Source of the DNA: Pandoraea communis
Lineage (GTDB): Bacteria > Pseudomonadota > Gammaproteobacteria > Burkholderiales > Burkholderiaceae
Length of the DNA stretch: 64,000 bases
Direction: 5' to 3'
Assembly (NCBI RefSeq): GCF_902459745.1
Contig: NZ_CABPSJ010000001.1
Coordinates: forward strand, 1,116,001 to 1,180,000
This document shows positions 8,653 through 17,888 of this stretch, one piece after another. Under the pieces are notes generated by a model, which saw nothing but the letters and a program-made list of their open reading frames with translations, did no database searches and was not told where the DNA came from. The stretch's first letter is position 1, and every line of letters starts with the position of its first letter. The position numbers were made by a program, and so were the translations under genes.

Positions 8653-8958
8653 TTAACTCGAGGCGCGATCACCGGCGAACTGATCGATGGCCAGCGCCAG
8701 ATCGACGTCGCGTTGCGTCAATCCGTCGGCGTCGTGCGTCGAGAGGGTGATGTCCACGCGGTTGTAGACGTTGAACCACTCCGGATGATGATTCATCTTC
8801 TCGGCTTTGAGCGCGACCTGTGCCATGAAGCCGAAGGCCTCGTTGAAGTCGTGAAACGTGAAACTGCGTTGGATGGCGTCGCGTCCGACCACCTGGTGCC
8901 ACTCGGGCAGCACTTCGGTCAGACTGGCGCGTGCCTCGGATGAGAGTCGTGTTGTCAT
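8653..8958 (-). CDS. phhB: Pterin-4a-carbinolamine dehydratase
   Basis: 101 residues, full length for the family. The signature [19 protein letters not shown] followed by THDADGLT is the catalytic core with its two histidines and the aspartate. It dehydrates 4a-hydroxytetrahydrobiopterin, regenerating the pterin cofactor that phenylalanine hydroxylase consumes. The gene lies 267 bases downstream of phhA on the same strand, with a hairpin in between, so it may be expressed partly by read-through. Cytoplasmic. Confidence 0.95.
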   Translation of the reverse strand: MTTRLSSEARASLTEVLPEWHQVVGRDAIQRSFTFHDFNEAFGFMAQVALKAEKMNHHPEWFNVYNRVDITLSTHDADGLTQRDVDLALAIDQFAGDRASS

Positions 8959-9199
8959 GGCATTCCTTTCAAAGCGTTCAGTGCAAATCGGGCAGATTCG
9001 AGTTCACCGGGGCCGGCTAGGCGTCAGGAGGATTGTCGGCTGAGCCGGACGCAGTGCCCATGAATCGGCAGGCTTGCCGGTTCATTCGGGCTATTGTTCC
9101 ACAGGCGGGCGTCGCGTGTGCGTGAGCCGCGTCTGAAAGCGCGACGTGTAAAGGACTAATCGCAGGAATCCGGGGCTGTGACAGGCACTAGGGAAGACC

Positions 9200-9219
9200 G
9201 GCCCGGAACGCACCGGGCC
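9200..9219 (-). terminator. Hairpin after phhA
   Basis: GGCCCGG and CCGGGCC pair around a six-base loop, starting seven bases after the phhA stop. There is only a weak T-rich trailer (GGTCTTCC), so it may attenuate rather than end transcription into phhB. Confidence 0.45.
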
Positions 9220-9225
9220 ATGCCA

Positions 9226-10071
9226 TCATGCCGGCAACAGGATTTGCGTGTCTTCGGGACGACGGGCGTTGGCCTCGAAAGCCTGCTGCTCGGCGAACGT
9301 CTTGAACAGCGCCGGCAGGTCGGCGCGCATGGCGTCGAACAGTTGGGCAAAATCATCGATCACGAAGTACGTCTGCTGGAAGGTGTCGATGCGGTATTGC
9401 GTGCGCAGCACCCGTTCGAGCGAAAATCCGAGGCGATTGGGCTCGCGCGACGTCAGCGAGAACTCGGTTTCGCCACGGCTCGAGACGATACCGGCGCCAT
9501 AGATGCGCAGACCGTCGCCGTCACGCATCAGACCGAATTCGACCGTGTACCAATACAGACGCGCGAGCAGCGGCAGTGCCCCCAGCGATTGCGCGACCTT
9601 GCCGGCCTTGCCGTAGGCTTGCATGAAGTCGGCGAACACCGGATTCGCGAGCAACGGCACGTGACCGAAGACGTCGTGGAAGCAATCGGGTTCTTGCAGG
9701 TAGTCGAGCTGATCGGGACGACGCATCCACCAAGTGGCCGGGAAACGGCGATTGGCGAGATGATCGAAGAAGACGTCGTCCGGCACGAGGCCGGGCACGG
9801 CCACGACTTGCCAGCCGGTTGCCGCCATCAGTTTTTCGTTCAGGCGAGCGAACTCGGGCACGCGACGCGCGTCCATGTCGAGAGCGCGAACGCCGTCCAT
9901 GAAGGCGTCGCAGACGCGGCCCGGAAGCATGGCCGTTTGACGCGCGTAAAGTTGCTGCCATACCGCGTGATCGATCGCGCCGTATTGTTCGACGGGCTGA
10001 TCGATGGTGAAGTCGGGCCGGGTCGTGAGACCGGCATCGAATTGCTCCTGGAGCATGGCGGTAATGGACAT
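9226..10071 (-). CDS. phhA: Phenylalanine-4-hydroxylase
   Basis: 281 residues, the short bacterial form without an ACT regulatory domain. It hydroxylates phenylalanine to tyrosine using O2, tetrahydrobiopterin and non-heme iron. The iron ligands are visible: H132 and H137 in EPDCFHDVFGHVPL, and E178 in WYTVEFGL. The segment RIYGAGIVSSRGE is also typical. Together with phhB it forms a phenylalanine catabolic unit. A divergent Lrp/AsnC regulator lies 141 bases away and is the obvious candidate controller. The classical Pseudomonas regulator PhhR is of a different, sigma-54-dependent type and is not present here. Confidence 0.96.
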   Translation of the reverse strand: MSITAMLQEQFDAGLTTRPDFTIDQPVEQYGAIDHAVWQQLYARQTAMLPGRVCDAFMDGVRALDMDARRVPEFARLNEKLMAATGWQVVAVPGLVPDDVFFDHLANRRFPATWWMRRPDQLDYLQEPDCFHDVFGHVPLLANPVFADFMQAYGKAGKVAQSLGALPLLARLYWYTVEFGLMRDGDGLRIYGAGIVSSRGETEFSLTSREPNRLGFSLERVLRTQYRIDTFQQTYFVIDDFAQLFDAMRADLPALFKTFAEQQAFEANARRPEDTQILLPA

Positions 10072-10212
10072 GATACGAACGACTCAATCAAGCAGTTGCA
10101 ATGATTAAAAGTGTAGTGCGCATCGCATGCGAAATGGGCGCATAATGCGCCTGTGGTGAAAGTCGTTTGCATAAATCTCGCATAAAAATGTACTTTGTTG
10201 CGGAGAATCGTC
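10072..10212. promoter_or_regulatory. Shared divergent control region of phhA and the Lrp-type regulator
   Basis: 141 bases between divergent starts. It contains the repeated GCGCAT/ATGCGC words (for example GCGCATCGCATGCG near 10119 and GCGCATAATGCGCC near 10138), which form inverted repeats and are plausible Lrp/AsnC binding sites. This is inferred from arrangement. Confidence 0.5.
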
Positions 10213-10704
10213 ATGCTTGATCTGGATCAATTCGATTTGGCTCTTCTGGACGCGTTGCAGAGGAACGGTCGGGAAACGCATCATCAATTGGCGGAGCGCG
10301 TGGCGCTCTCGCCGTCGCAGATCGGTCGTCGCCTGCAAAAGCTCGAGTCGGACGGGATTATCGAGGGGTATCGCGTGGTACTGCGCCCCGAGGCGTTGGG
10401 CCTGACGGTGACGGCGTTCACGTCGCTGCGGCTGAAACATCACGGCGACAAGCCCATCGAGAACTTTCAGAAGCAGATAGAACTATTGCCGGAAGTGCTC
10501 GAATGCCACGCGGTGGTTGGCGAAGCCGATTACCTGCTGCGCATCGTGGTGCCGGATCTGAACGCCCTGTCGACGTTCGTGATGAAACGGCTCATGCAGG
10601 TGCCCGGTGTGGAGAATGTGCGCTCGAACATCGTGCTGAGCGCGTTCAAGCGCAGCAATGCGTTACCGCTGCACTACGTGGTCACCAAACAAACGCAACG
10701 CTAA
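10213..10704 (+). CDS. Lrp/AsnC-family regulator divergent from phhA
   Basis: 163 residues. The N-terminal helix-turn-helix (LDQFDLALLDALQRNGRETHHQLAERVALSPSQIGRRLQKLESDGIIEGYRVVL) is followed by a RAM ligand-binding domain (residues about 65-150) with VVGEADYLLRIVVPDL, where amino acids bind in the family. Such proteins assemble as octamers or larger and sense amino acids. Position suggests control of phhA-phhB in response to phenylalanine or tyrosine. The ATG at 10213 has GGAG eight bases upstream; the TTG at 10195 is less likely. Confidence 0.9.
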   Translation: MLDLDQFDLALLDALQRNGRETHHQLAERVALSPSQIGRRLQKLESDGIIEGYRVVLRPEALGLTVTAFTSLRLKHHGDKPIENFQKQIELLPEVLECHAVVGEADYLLRIVVPDLNALSTFVMKRLMQVPGVENVRSNIVLSAFKRSNALPLHYVVTKQTQR

Positions 10705-11115
10705 GCGGGCGCGGCGTCATGCCGCTTCGCTTTGCCGCATTCCCCGGACTGGCCCGGCTTGCCGGCGCTATTTCGCTGGCCTGACCGATGCAAAGCGCGG
10801 CCAGCCGGCGGCGCTTTGGCCCGTCCCGGCTGCCCGTTCGCATCAGTCGGCGGGCATCAGCCATGGCTTCACGTAGCGTCCATAGATCAACGACTGGACA
10901 AGCGCGACGGTGGAGCCGACCAACACTTCGATGACGCGCAGCACGGCGAGGCTCGGCTCTTCATACAGGCCCCGCCCCCAATCCCGGCTGATTCCGATGC
11001 AGCCACGCCGCCATTCCGAAATATCGTGCCCCGTCGCAGATCTGAGGGGGAACGGTTCGAATTGCCAAAGATCGCGGGTTAGAATCGCCTGACAAGAATT
11101 CGGGAGGAGTCCGGC
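10705..11115. other. 411-bp region with no intact gene
   Basis: It contains a possible gene remnant on the minus strand (10843-10974, listed separately). The rest carries no recognisable gene. A ribosome-binding site, GGGAGGAG, precedes the macroglobulin start. Confidence 0.5.
10843..10974 (-). pseudogene. Possible C-terminal remnant of a FUSC-type membrane transporter
   Basis: The last 43 codons of a leftward frame encode a peptide with EEPSLAVLRVIEVLVGS, a membrane-like segment VGSTVALVQSLIYG and a normal stop. This resembles the RxxEVLxGxxVAL helix of fusaric-acid-resistance (FUSC) family exporters. The preceding codons of the same frame look like antisense of the macroglobulin gene and are not protein-like, so the 5' part appears deleted. 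Recognition rests on memory of the family motif only. Confidence 0.3.
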
Positions 11116-14100
11116 ATGCATCGTCGAACGCAACGCGTCTGGCTGACCGCGCCGATGGCGTGGGCGGCACTGTGTCTTGGAATGTTCGTGACGTCGCCGG
11201 CTCAGGCGGCGCGTGTCGCGAGCGTGAGTCCGCAGGGCGAGGTCGCCAGCGTAGACCAGGTGGTCGTCAAATTCGACGAAGCCATCGTGCCGGCGGGTGA
11301 TCCGCGCGCTCAGGCACCGGCCACCGTGAGGTGCTCTGATACCTCGCTCACCGGCGAGGGCCATTGGCTCGAACCGAAGATCTGGGTTTACGACTTCCGA
11401 CAACCGCTCCCGCCTGGCGCGAAGTGTTCGGTCGAGATGCGCAGCGGCTTGTCCGCCGTCTCAGGTGCCGCGCTATCGGGCACCACGCGCTATGCATTCA
11501 ACACCGGCGGCCCGGCCGTCACGTCCATCCGTCCGTCGTACGGCGCCATCGACGAAAACCAGATATTCATCCTCACGCTTAACGGTGCGGCAACCCCTGC
11601 CAGCGTGCGCCAGAACGCCTGGTGCGAAACCGAGGGCGTTGGCGAGCGCATCGGCGTGAAGTGGATCGAGGGCGATACGCGAAGCGCGCTGATCAAACGC
11701 TTCAATCTCGATAAGCAGGCTGCGCGCGTGGTTATGCTGCAATGCAACCGCACGCTCGCGGCAGGTTCGAAGATGCATCTGGTTTGGGGGGCGGGCATCA
11801 GCACGCCGTCGGGGGTGCCGACCAAGCAGGCTCGACGCTTCGAATACGACGTGCGCGAGCCGTTTACCGCCAGCTTCAGTTGTGAGCGTGAGAACGCGAA
11901 CGCACCGTGCACGCCGTTGCGCCCGCTGCGTCTGACGTTCAACTCGCCGGTCGCTCGCGATATGGCGGCCAAAATCCGCCTGCAAGGCGCGGGCGCGGAG
12001 CGCTCACCGAAGTTCACTGATTCGGATCGCTCTTCGAGCGTGAACGAGGTGACGTTCGATGCGCCTTTCCCTGAGAAAGCCGAACTGACCGTCACGCTCC
12101 CGAAGGGATTTACGGACGACAGTGGTCGCGTGCTCGATAACGCCGGCGAATTTCCGCTGAAAACGAAAACCGCGACGATGCCGCCGCTCGCCAAGTTCGC
12201 TGCCGCACCGTTCGGGATCGTAGAGCGTTTTGCCGAGCCCGGCATGCCGCCGATGTTGCCGGTCACGCTGCGCAAGGTCGAGCCCGTGCTGCAGATCAAT
12301 GGGCTCGGTGTTGCCGGAGAGGCCGCCAAAGCGAATGAGGGCGGCCGCACCCTGCAGTTGCGCGTGGACGACGATGCCGAAGTCATGAACTGGATGTCGC
12401 GCGTGCGTCGCTTCGATGAGACGACGATGACGCGCAAGCAGATTGCGCAGGAGATGCCGTCGATTCTGACTGCCCCGGCGGCGAAAGACGCTTTCGGCCC
12501 GAACGCGGCGGTGATCGTCGAGGACAAGGTCACGCGTTACGACACGCGTAGCCTGTCGTTGCTGTCGGGATTGCAGGGGGTTCAGGCGTTGACCTTGCCC
12601 GTGCCCAAGGAGAAGGACCTACGCCCGTTCGAGGTGGTGGGCATTCCGTTCCAGAAGCCCGGCTTCTATGTCGTGGAGTTGGCTTCGCCGTCGCTCGGGG
12701 CGGCGCTGCTCGGCAAGTCGTTGCCGATGTACGTGCGTACCACCGTGCTTGTCACGAATCTCGGTGTGCATTTCAAGATGGGCCGCGAGAACGCCGTTGC
12801 ATGGGTGACGACGCTTGACAAAGGCCAGCCGGTCGCCAACGCGAAGGTGCGGGTGCTCGATTGCGATGGTACGGAAGTCGCCAGCGCTGTCACGGACAAG
12901 ACGGGGGTAGCGAAGATCGACAAATCGCTCGAGCGATACCGGTATTGCGAGAAGACCATGCGCTCGGGGTACTTTGTCGTCGCGCGCACGCAAGGGAACG
13001 ATCCCGACATGGCGTTTGTATCGTCCGACTGGGATCGCGGCATCGAGCCGTGGCGCTTCCATGTGCCGACCGATGGTGGCAGCAGTCCGACCGTGCGCGC
13101 ACAGACGGTCTTCGACCGCATGCTGTTCCGTGTCGGCGAAACGGTGTCGATGAAGCACTTCATCCGCCAGGAAACCATGCAGGGGCTGGCATTGCCGGCG
13201 AGTCTGCCGTCTCAACTGACGATCACGCACCAAGGCTCAGGACAAACCTACACACAGCCTATCAAGTGGCGCAACGGGCGGTTGGCCGAGAACACCTTCC
13301 AGATTCCGCAAGGCGCGAAACTCGGGGAGTATGCGGTAACGCTCGACTATACGGATACCGATTCGCGCCCGAAGTCGTATCCCTCGTCGCTCGACGCAGG
13401 ACACTTCCGCGTGGAGGCCTTCCGTCTGCCGGTGCTCGCGGGCTCGATTGGCGTGCGCGACGCGGGGAAGGCTCCACTCGTCAACAAGACGGAAGCGCCG
13501 GTCAACGTACAGGTGAATTACGTCGCGGGGGGACCCGCCGGTAATTTGCCCGTGCGCGTCTCCGCGCTGTTGCGCGTGCGTGACCTGACGTTCGACGGAT
13601 ACGACGATTTCAGCTTCATGCCCTATCGTCCGCCGTCGGCTCAGTCGGGGGCCGACGATGACGACCAGGGCAACGACGAGAGTTCGGGGTCGAGCGATCA
13701 GAAGCTGGTGGCCGACAAACAACGGCTGGTGCTGGATCGAAACGGTGCTGGCAGTCTGACGCTCAAGGATCTGCCGAAGGTCGATCGTCCGAGCGATCTG
13801 GTGCTTGAAGCGAGTTTTGCAGACCCGAACGGCGAGATTCAGACGCTTCGCGGTAACGCCACGCTTTGGCCCGCGAATCTGATCACCGGCGTGCGCAGCG
13901 AGAGTTGGGTATCCGTGACGAACAAGCTGCCGGTGAAGGCACTCGCGCTCGATCTGCAAGGCAAGCCGAAGGCCGGGGTTGCGATGGATGTGCGTGCCGA
14001 GGCGCGAATTACCACCAGCAGCCGCAAGCGAATGGTGGGGGGCTTCTACGCCTACGACAACCGCATCGAGGTCAAGGATCTCGGAACCGTGTGCAGCGGG

Positions 14101-17100
14101 AAGACGGACGAGCGCGGTTTGCTGTCGTGCGACGTATCTCTCTCTCAGCCGGGCGAGATCACGCTCGTTGCACAGGCCAAGGACGACAAGGGTAATTTAA
14201 GCACCTCGACGACGAGTGTATGGGTGACGGGACGCGGCGAGGTCTGGTTCGGTGGCGACAACACCGACCGCATGGACGTGCTGCCTGAGCGCCGCGCCTA
14301 TGAGCCGGGCGAGACGGCCAAACTGCAGGTGCGCATGCCATTCCGCTCTGCGACGGCGCTTGTGGCGATCGAGCGCGAAGGGGTGATGGAGACGCGCACG
14401 ATGGAGATCTCGGGCAAGGACCCGAACATCTCCCTCAAGGTCGATCCGTCCTGGGGCCCGAACGTCTATGTGTCGGTGTTGGCGGTGCGCGGTCGCATCC
14501 ATGAGGTGCCCTGGTACTCATTCTTCCAATGGGGTTGGAAGCAGCCAATAGAGTGGTTTCGTGCCTTCTGGTACGAAGGCCGGGAGTATCAGGCGCCGAC
14601 GGGGCTGGTGGATCTGGGCAAGCCGGCTTATCGCTTCGGGCTGACCGAGTTGCGCGTGGGCACGGCGGGACAACGTCTCGGCGTGGAGGTGAAGCCCGAT
14701 GCGGCGACCTATCCGGTGCGAGGTCACGCCAAGGTGCGCATCAAGGTCACGCAGCCGGACGGCAAGCCGGTGGCGGCGGGATCGGAGGTTGCCGTTGCTG
14801 CGGTTGACGAAGCACTGCTCGAACTGGCGCCGAACACGAGTTGGCGTTTGCTCGACGCCATGTGGCAACGGCGCAGCTATAGCGTGACGACCGCCACCGC
14901 GCAGATGGAGATCATCGGACGCCGGCATTATGGCCGCAAGGCGGTACCGGCAGGCGGGGGCGGGGGCAAGAGTCCGACGCGCGAGCTGTTCGACACGCTA
15001 TTGCTCTGGCAGCCGCGTGTAGTGCTCGACGACAAGGGCGAGGCGAGCGTGGACGTACCGCTCAACGACTCGTTGTCCAGCTTCCGCATCGTGGCCGTTG
15101 CCGACGATGGCAAGCCCGGTGCGCAGGCGCTTGGCTGGTTCGGCACGGGGACGGCGACCATTCGCACCACGCAGGATCTGCAACTGATCTCGGGATTGCC
15201 GCCGCTGGTGCGCGAAGGTGACAACTATCGTGCCCAGTTCACCGTGCGCAATACGACGCAGCACCCCATGCAGGTGCAGTTGAGTGCACGGGCGACCCAA
15301 CTGACGCTGGCACCGCAACGCGTTGACGTGCCGGCCGGTGAGTCGCGTGAAGTGGCTTGGGAAGTCACGGCGCCTGCCGGGCTGGCCGACACGCGTGCCC
15401 AACGATTGCTGTGGGAGGTGAGTGCTCAGGCTCCGGCGGCAGGTGGGGCTCCCGCGGCGAGCGACACGATCAAGGTCGGGCAGGACATTCAGCCATCGTT
15501 GCCTGCGAGCGTTCAGCAGTCGGTGCTCACGCAGGTCGAAGGCAGTCTGACGTTACCGATGGCGCCGCCGTCGGGCGCTGTGGCGGACAGCACCGGCAAG
15601 CTGCGCGGCGGCGTGCGCATCAGCATGCAGCCGCGTCTGTCGCAGGGATTGCCCGGCGTAAAGCGCTGGTTCGAGCTGTATCCGTATGCCTGTCTGGAGC
15701 AGCAGGCGTCGAAGGCGCTCGGCTTGCGTGACGTCGCCCAGTGGAAGCGGGTGATGGGTATGCTGCCGTCGTATCTCGATGAAGACGGGCTGGCGAGCTA
15801 CTTCCCGCCGCAGGAGGGCTTCGCCAATCAGGGCAGCGATACGCTTACCGCTTATCTGCTGGCCGTGAGCAGCGAAGCGAAGGCGCTCGACCCGGCGTAC
15901 GTTCTGCCGGACGACGCGCTGGCTCGCATGGAGGACGGCCTGACGGCGTTCGTGGAAGGACGCCTCACGCGTCGCTTCTGGGCACCGCGCGACGATCTGA
16001 CACTGCGCAAGCTCACCGCGATCGAGGCGCTGTCCCGGTATGGACGGGCAAACGCGCGCATGCTGAGTTCGCTCGCCATTGCGCCGAACGATTGGCCGAC
16101 GTCGGCAGTCATCGATTGGTATGCCATCCTGCAACGCTTGCCCGATGCGCCGCAGCGTGCCGAGCGTTTGGCGCAGGCCGAGCAGATCCTGCGCGCGCGC
16201 CTGTCGTATCAGGGCACGCGGGTGGGCTTCTCGACACAGGCGAGCGACGGGCTCTGGTGGCTGATGGTTGGCCCGGAGACCAACGCCGCGCGTCTGGCGT
16301 TACTGATGAACGCGAACCCGGCCTGGAAGGACGAAATGCCCCGTCTCGTAATCGGGCTGCTGGGGCTGCAATCGCGCGGTGCCTGGTCGACGACAACGGC
16401 CAACGTGTGGGGCGGATTGGCGGTGGATCGCTTCTCGGCACGCTTCGAGCGCGACACGCCGACCGGGCAAACCGCCATTCAGTGGCAGCGCGACAACCAG
16501 ACGAGCGGCGCCGTGCAAACCGTCGACTGGGCCAAGCTCAAGGCGGGCACCGTGCCACCCACGGTCTCGCTGCCGTGGCTGAGCCACGCCGCCGCCGGCA
16601 CGGACAGCGCGCGCGATGTGTTGCGTCTCGAGCAGACGGGGGCGGGTAAGCCATGGGCGACGATCCAGAGCTTGGCTGCCGTTCCGCTCAAAGCGCCGTT
16701 CGCGGCCGGCTACCGCGTGACGCGCAGCGTTCAGGTGCAAGACGCTGCGGATCGCTCGGGTGACAGCTTCGTGCGGGGTGCCGTGCTGCGTGTGCGGCTG
16801 GATATCGACGCACAGGCCGATATGCGCTGGGTCGTGGTGAGCGATCCGCTGCCCGGCGGGGCGACGGTGCTCGGCGGCGGGTTGGGACGAGATTCGGCTA
16901 TCGCTACGCAAGGGGAGAAGAGTGAAGGCGCGATGCCGGCGTTCGAGGAAAGAGCGCAGGACGCTTATCGTGCGTATTACGACTACCTGCCAAAGGGCCA
17001 GCATCGGATTGAGTACACGGTGCGTCTGAACAACGTGGGCAAGTTCGCCACGCCGCCGACGCGTGTCGAAGCAATGTACGAGCCTGCGATGTACGGCGAG

Positions 17101-17142
17101 ACGCCCAACGCGCCCGTGCAAGTGGTGCCTGCGAAACCGTGA
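11116..17142 (+). CDS. Bacterial alpha-2-macroglobulin (YfhM type) with thioester motif
   Basis: 2008 residues. An N-terminal signal peptide ends near SPAQAARVAS; no lipobox cysteine is seen, so it may be periplasmic rather than a lipoprotein. Macroglobulin-like beta domains follow. The MG/A2M landmarks include a segment GRENAVAWVTTLDKGQPVANAKVRVLD, the complement-like LWQPRVVLDDKGEASVDVPLNDSLSSFRIVAVA, and the thioester motif CLEQ at residue 1526 (YPYACLEQQASKALG), where Cys and Gln form the internal thioester that traps attacking proteases. Family knowledge: these proteins work with penicillin-binding protein 1C, and the pair is here too, with one gene between. There is an acidic stretch near residue 845 (DDDDQGNDESS). 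Confidence 0.93.
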   Translation: MHRRTQRVWLTAPMAWAALCLGMFVTSPAQAARVASVSPQGEVASVDQVVVKFDEAIVPAGDPRAQAPATVRCSDTSLTGEGHWLEPKIWVYDFRQPLPPGAKCSVEMRSGLSAVSGAALSGTTRYAFNTGGPAVTSIRPSYGAIDENQIFILTLNGAATPASVRQNAWCETEGVGERIGVKWIEGDTRSALIKRFNLDKQAARVVMLQCNRTLAAGSKMHLVWGAGISTPSGVPTKQARRFEYDVREPFTASFSCERENANAPCTPLRPLRLTFNSPVARDMAAKIRLQGAGAERSPKFTDSDRSSSVNEVTFDAPFPEKAELTVTLPKGFTDDSGRVLDNAGEFPLKTKTATMPPLAKFAAAPFGIVERFAEPGMPPMLPVTLRKVEPVLQINGLGVAGEAAKANEGGRTLQLRVDDDAEVMNWMSRVRRFDETTMTRKQIAQEMPSILTAPAAKDAFGPNAAVIVEDKVTRYDTRSLSLLSGLQGVQALTLPVPKEKDLRPFEVVGIPFQKPGFYVVELASPSLGAALLGKSLPMYVRTTVLVTNLGVHFKMGRENAVAWVTTLDKGQPVANAKVRVLDCDGTEVASAVTDKTGVAKIDKSLERYRYCEKTMRSGYFVVARTQGNDPDMAFVSSDWDRGIEPWRFHVPTDGGSSPTVRAQTVFDRMLFRVGETVSMKHFIRQETMQGLALPASLPSQLTITHQGSGQTYTQPIKWRNGRLAENTFQIPQGAKLGEYAVTLDYTDTDSRPKSYPSSLDAGHFRVEAFRLPVLAGSIGVRDAGKAPLVNKTEAPVNVQVNYVAGGPAGNLPVRVSALLRVRDLTFDGYDDFSFMPYRPPSAQSGADDDDQGNDESSGSSDQKLVADKQRLVLDRNGAGSLTLKDLPKVDRPSDLVLEASFADPNGEIQTLRGNATLWPANLITGVRSESWVSVTNKLPVKALALDLQGKPKAGVAMDVRAEARITTSSRKRMVGGFYAYDNRIEVKDLGTVCSGKTDERGLLSCDVSLSQPGEITLVAQAKDDKGNLSTSTTSVWVTGRGEVWFGGDNTDRMDVLPERRAYEPGETAKLQVRMPFRSATALVAIEREGVMETRTMEISGKDPNISLKVDPSWGPNVYVSVLAVRGRIHEVPWYSFFQWGWKQPIEWFRAFWYEGREYQAPTGLVDLGKPAYRFGLTELRVGTAGQRLGVEVKPDAATYPVRGHAKVRIKVTQPDGKPVAAGSEVAVAAVDEALLELAPNTSWRLLDAMWQRRSYSVTTATAQMEIIGRRHYGRKAVPAGGGGGKSPTRELFDTLLLWQPRVVLDDKGEASVDVPLNDSLSSFRIVAVADDGKPGAQALGWFGTGTATIRTTQDLQLISGLPPLVREGDNYRAQFTVRNTTQHPMQVQLSARATQLTLAPQRVDVPAGESREVAWEVTAPAGLADTRAQRLLWEVSAQAPAAGGAPAASDTIKVGQDIQPSLPASVQQSVLTQVEGSLTLPMAPPSGAVADSTGKLRGGVRISMQPRLSQGLPGVKRWFELYPYACLEQQASKALGLRDVAQWKRVMGMLPSYLDEDGLASYFPPQEGFANQGSDTLTAYLLAVSSEAKALDPAYVLPDDALARMEDGLTAFVEGRLTRRFWAPRDDLTLRKLTAIEALSRYGRANARMLSSLAIAPNDWPTSAVIDWYAILQRLPDAPQRAERLAQAEQILRARLSYQGTRVGFSTQASDGLWWLMVGPETNAARLALLMNANPAWKDEMPRLVIGLLGLQSRGAWSTTTANVWGGLAVDRFSARFERDTPTGQTAIQWQRDNQTSGAVQTVDWAKLKAGTVPPTVSLPWLSHAAAGTDSARDVLRLEQTGAGKPWATIQSLAAVPLKAPFAAGYRVTRSVQVQDAADRSGDSFVRGAVLRVRLDIDAQADMRWVVVSDPLPGGATVLGGGLGRDSAIATQGEKSEGAMPAFEERAQDAYRAYYDYLPKGQHRIEYTVRLNNVGKFATPPTRVEAMYEPAMYGETPNAPVQVVPAKP

Positions 17143-17162
17143 CGAATGGGAGCCGGGCAGAC

Positions 17163-17888
17163 ATGACGTCGAACTTCTTTGCACCGGCGGCGGCGCTGCC
17201 CCGCGACGCACGCCGCTTCTGGTGGCTGGCCGCTGTCGCGGGAGCCGCCTATGCGCTGTCGTTGCGTGGGGCACCGTACGCCGATCAGGCGGTCGCGAAG
17301 GCGCTGTTGTGCGCGTTGCTCCTGTTCGCCGCCTTGCACCACCGAATGCCGCGCGAGCGGGTGTGGTTGTGTGCAGCCTTGTTCTTTTCCGGCGCGGGCG
17401 ATGTCCTGCTCGCGTTGCCGACGTTGGCACAGGGCTTCGTGCTGGGGCTCGCTGCCTTCCTGCTGGCTCATCTCGCTTATTTCGCGCTCTTCTGGCGTTT
17501 GCGGCGACCCTGGACGCAGGTGCCCGGCTGGCATCGCGTCGCGATCGTGCTGGTGTGGGTGACGGCGGCGCTCGCGTACGCGATGTACTGGCCCGGCATG
17601 GGGGAACTCAAGGCGCCTGTGGCGTGTTACGTGATTGTGCTGGCGATGATGGCGTCGGCGGCGCTGCTCGCCGACGTCCGCGGAGAGTGGGCCGCCGTCG
17701 GCGCGTTGCTCTTCACGATCTCGGATGCGCTTATTGGCGCCACGCGCTTTGTTGGCACGATTCCGGCGCAGGAGTACGCCATCTGGATTCTCTACGCGCT
17801 TGCGCAACTGCTGCTGACCGCCGGCATCATGGCAGTGCGCGTGCCGCGACTGGCGCAAGAGGGCGAGGAGCATGCGCCCAGTGTCTGA
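17163..17888 (+). CDS. YhhN-family membrane protein (lysoplasmalogenase-like)
   Basis: 241 residues with about eight hydrophobic segments. The family marks are FSGAGDVLLALP and, near the C-terminus, FTISDALIGATRF, with conserved aspartates in the membrane. Animal relatives (TMEM86) hydrolyse the vinyl ether bond of lysoplasmalogens; the substrate in bacteria lacking plasmalogens is unclear. It begins 20 bases after the macroglobulin stop; a GTG at 17139 overlapping that stop is an alternative start. Its end overlaps the pbpC start by 17 bases, so it is embedded in the macroglobulin-pbpC operon. Confidence 0.87.
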   Translation: MTSNFFAPAAALPRDARRFWWLAAVAGAAYALSLRGAPYADQAVAKALLCALLLFAALHHRMPRERVWLCAALFFSGAGDVLLALPTLAQGFVLGLAAFLLAHLAYFALFWRLRRPWTQVPGWHRVAIVLVWVTAALAYAMYWPGMGELKAPVACYVIVLAMMASAALLADVRGEWAAVGALLFTISDALIGATRFVGTIPAQEYAIWILYALAQLLLTAGIMAVRVPRLAQEGEEHAPSV

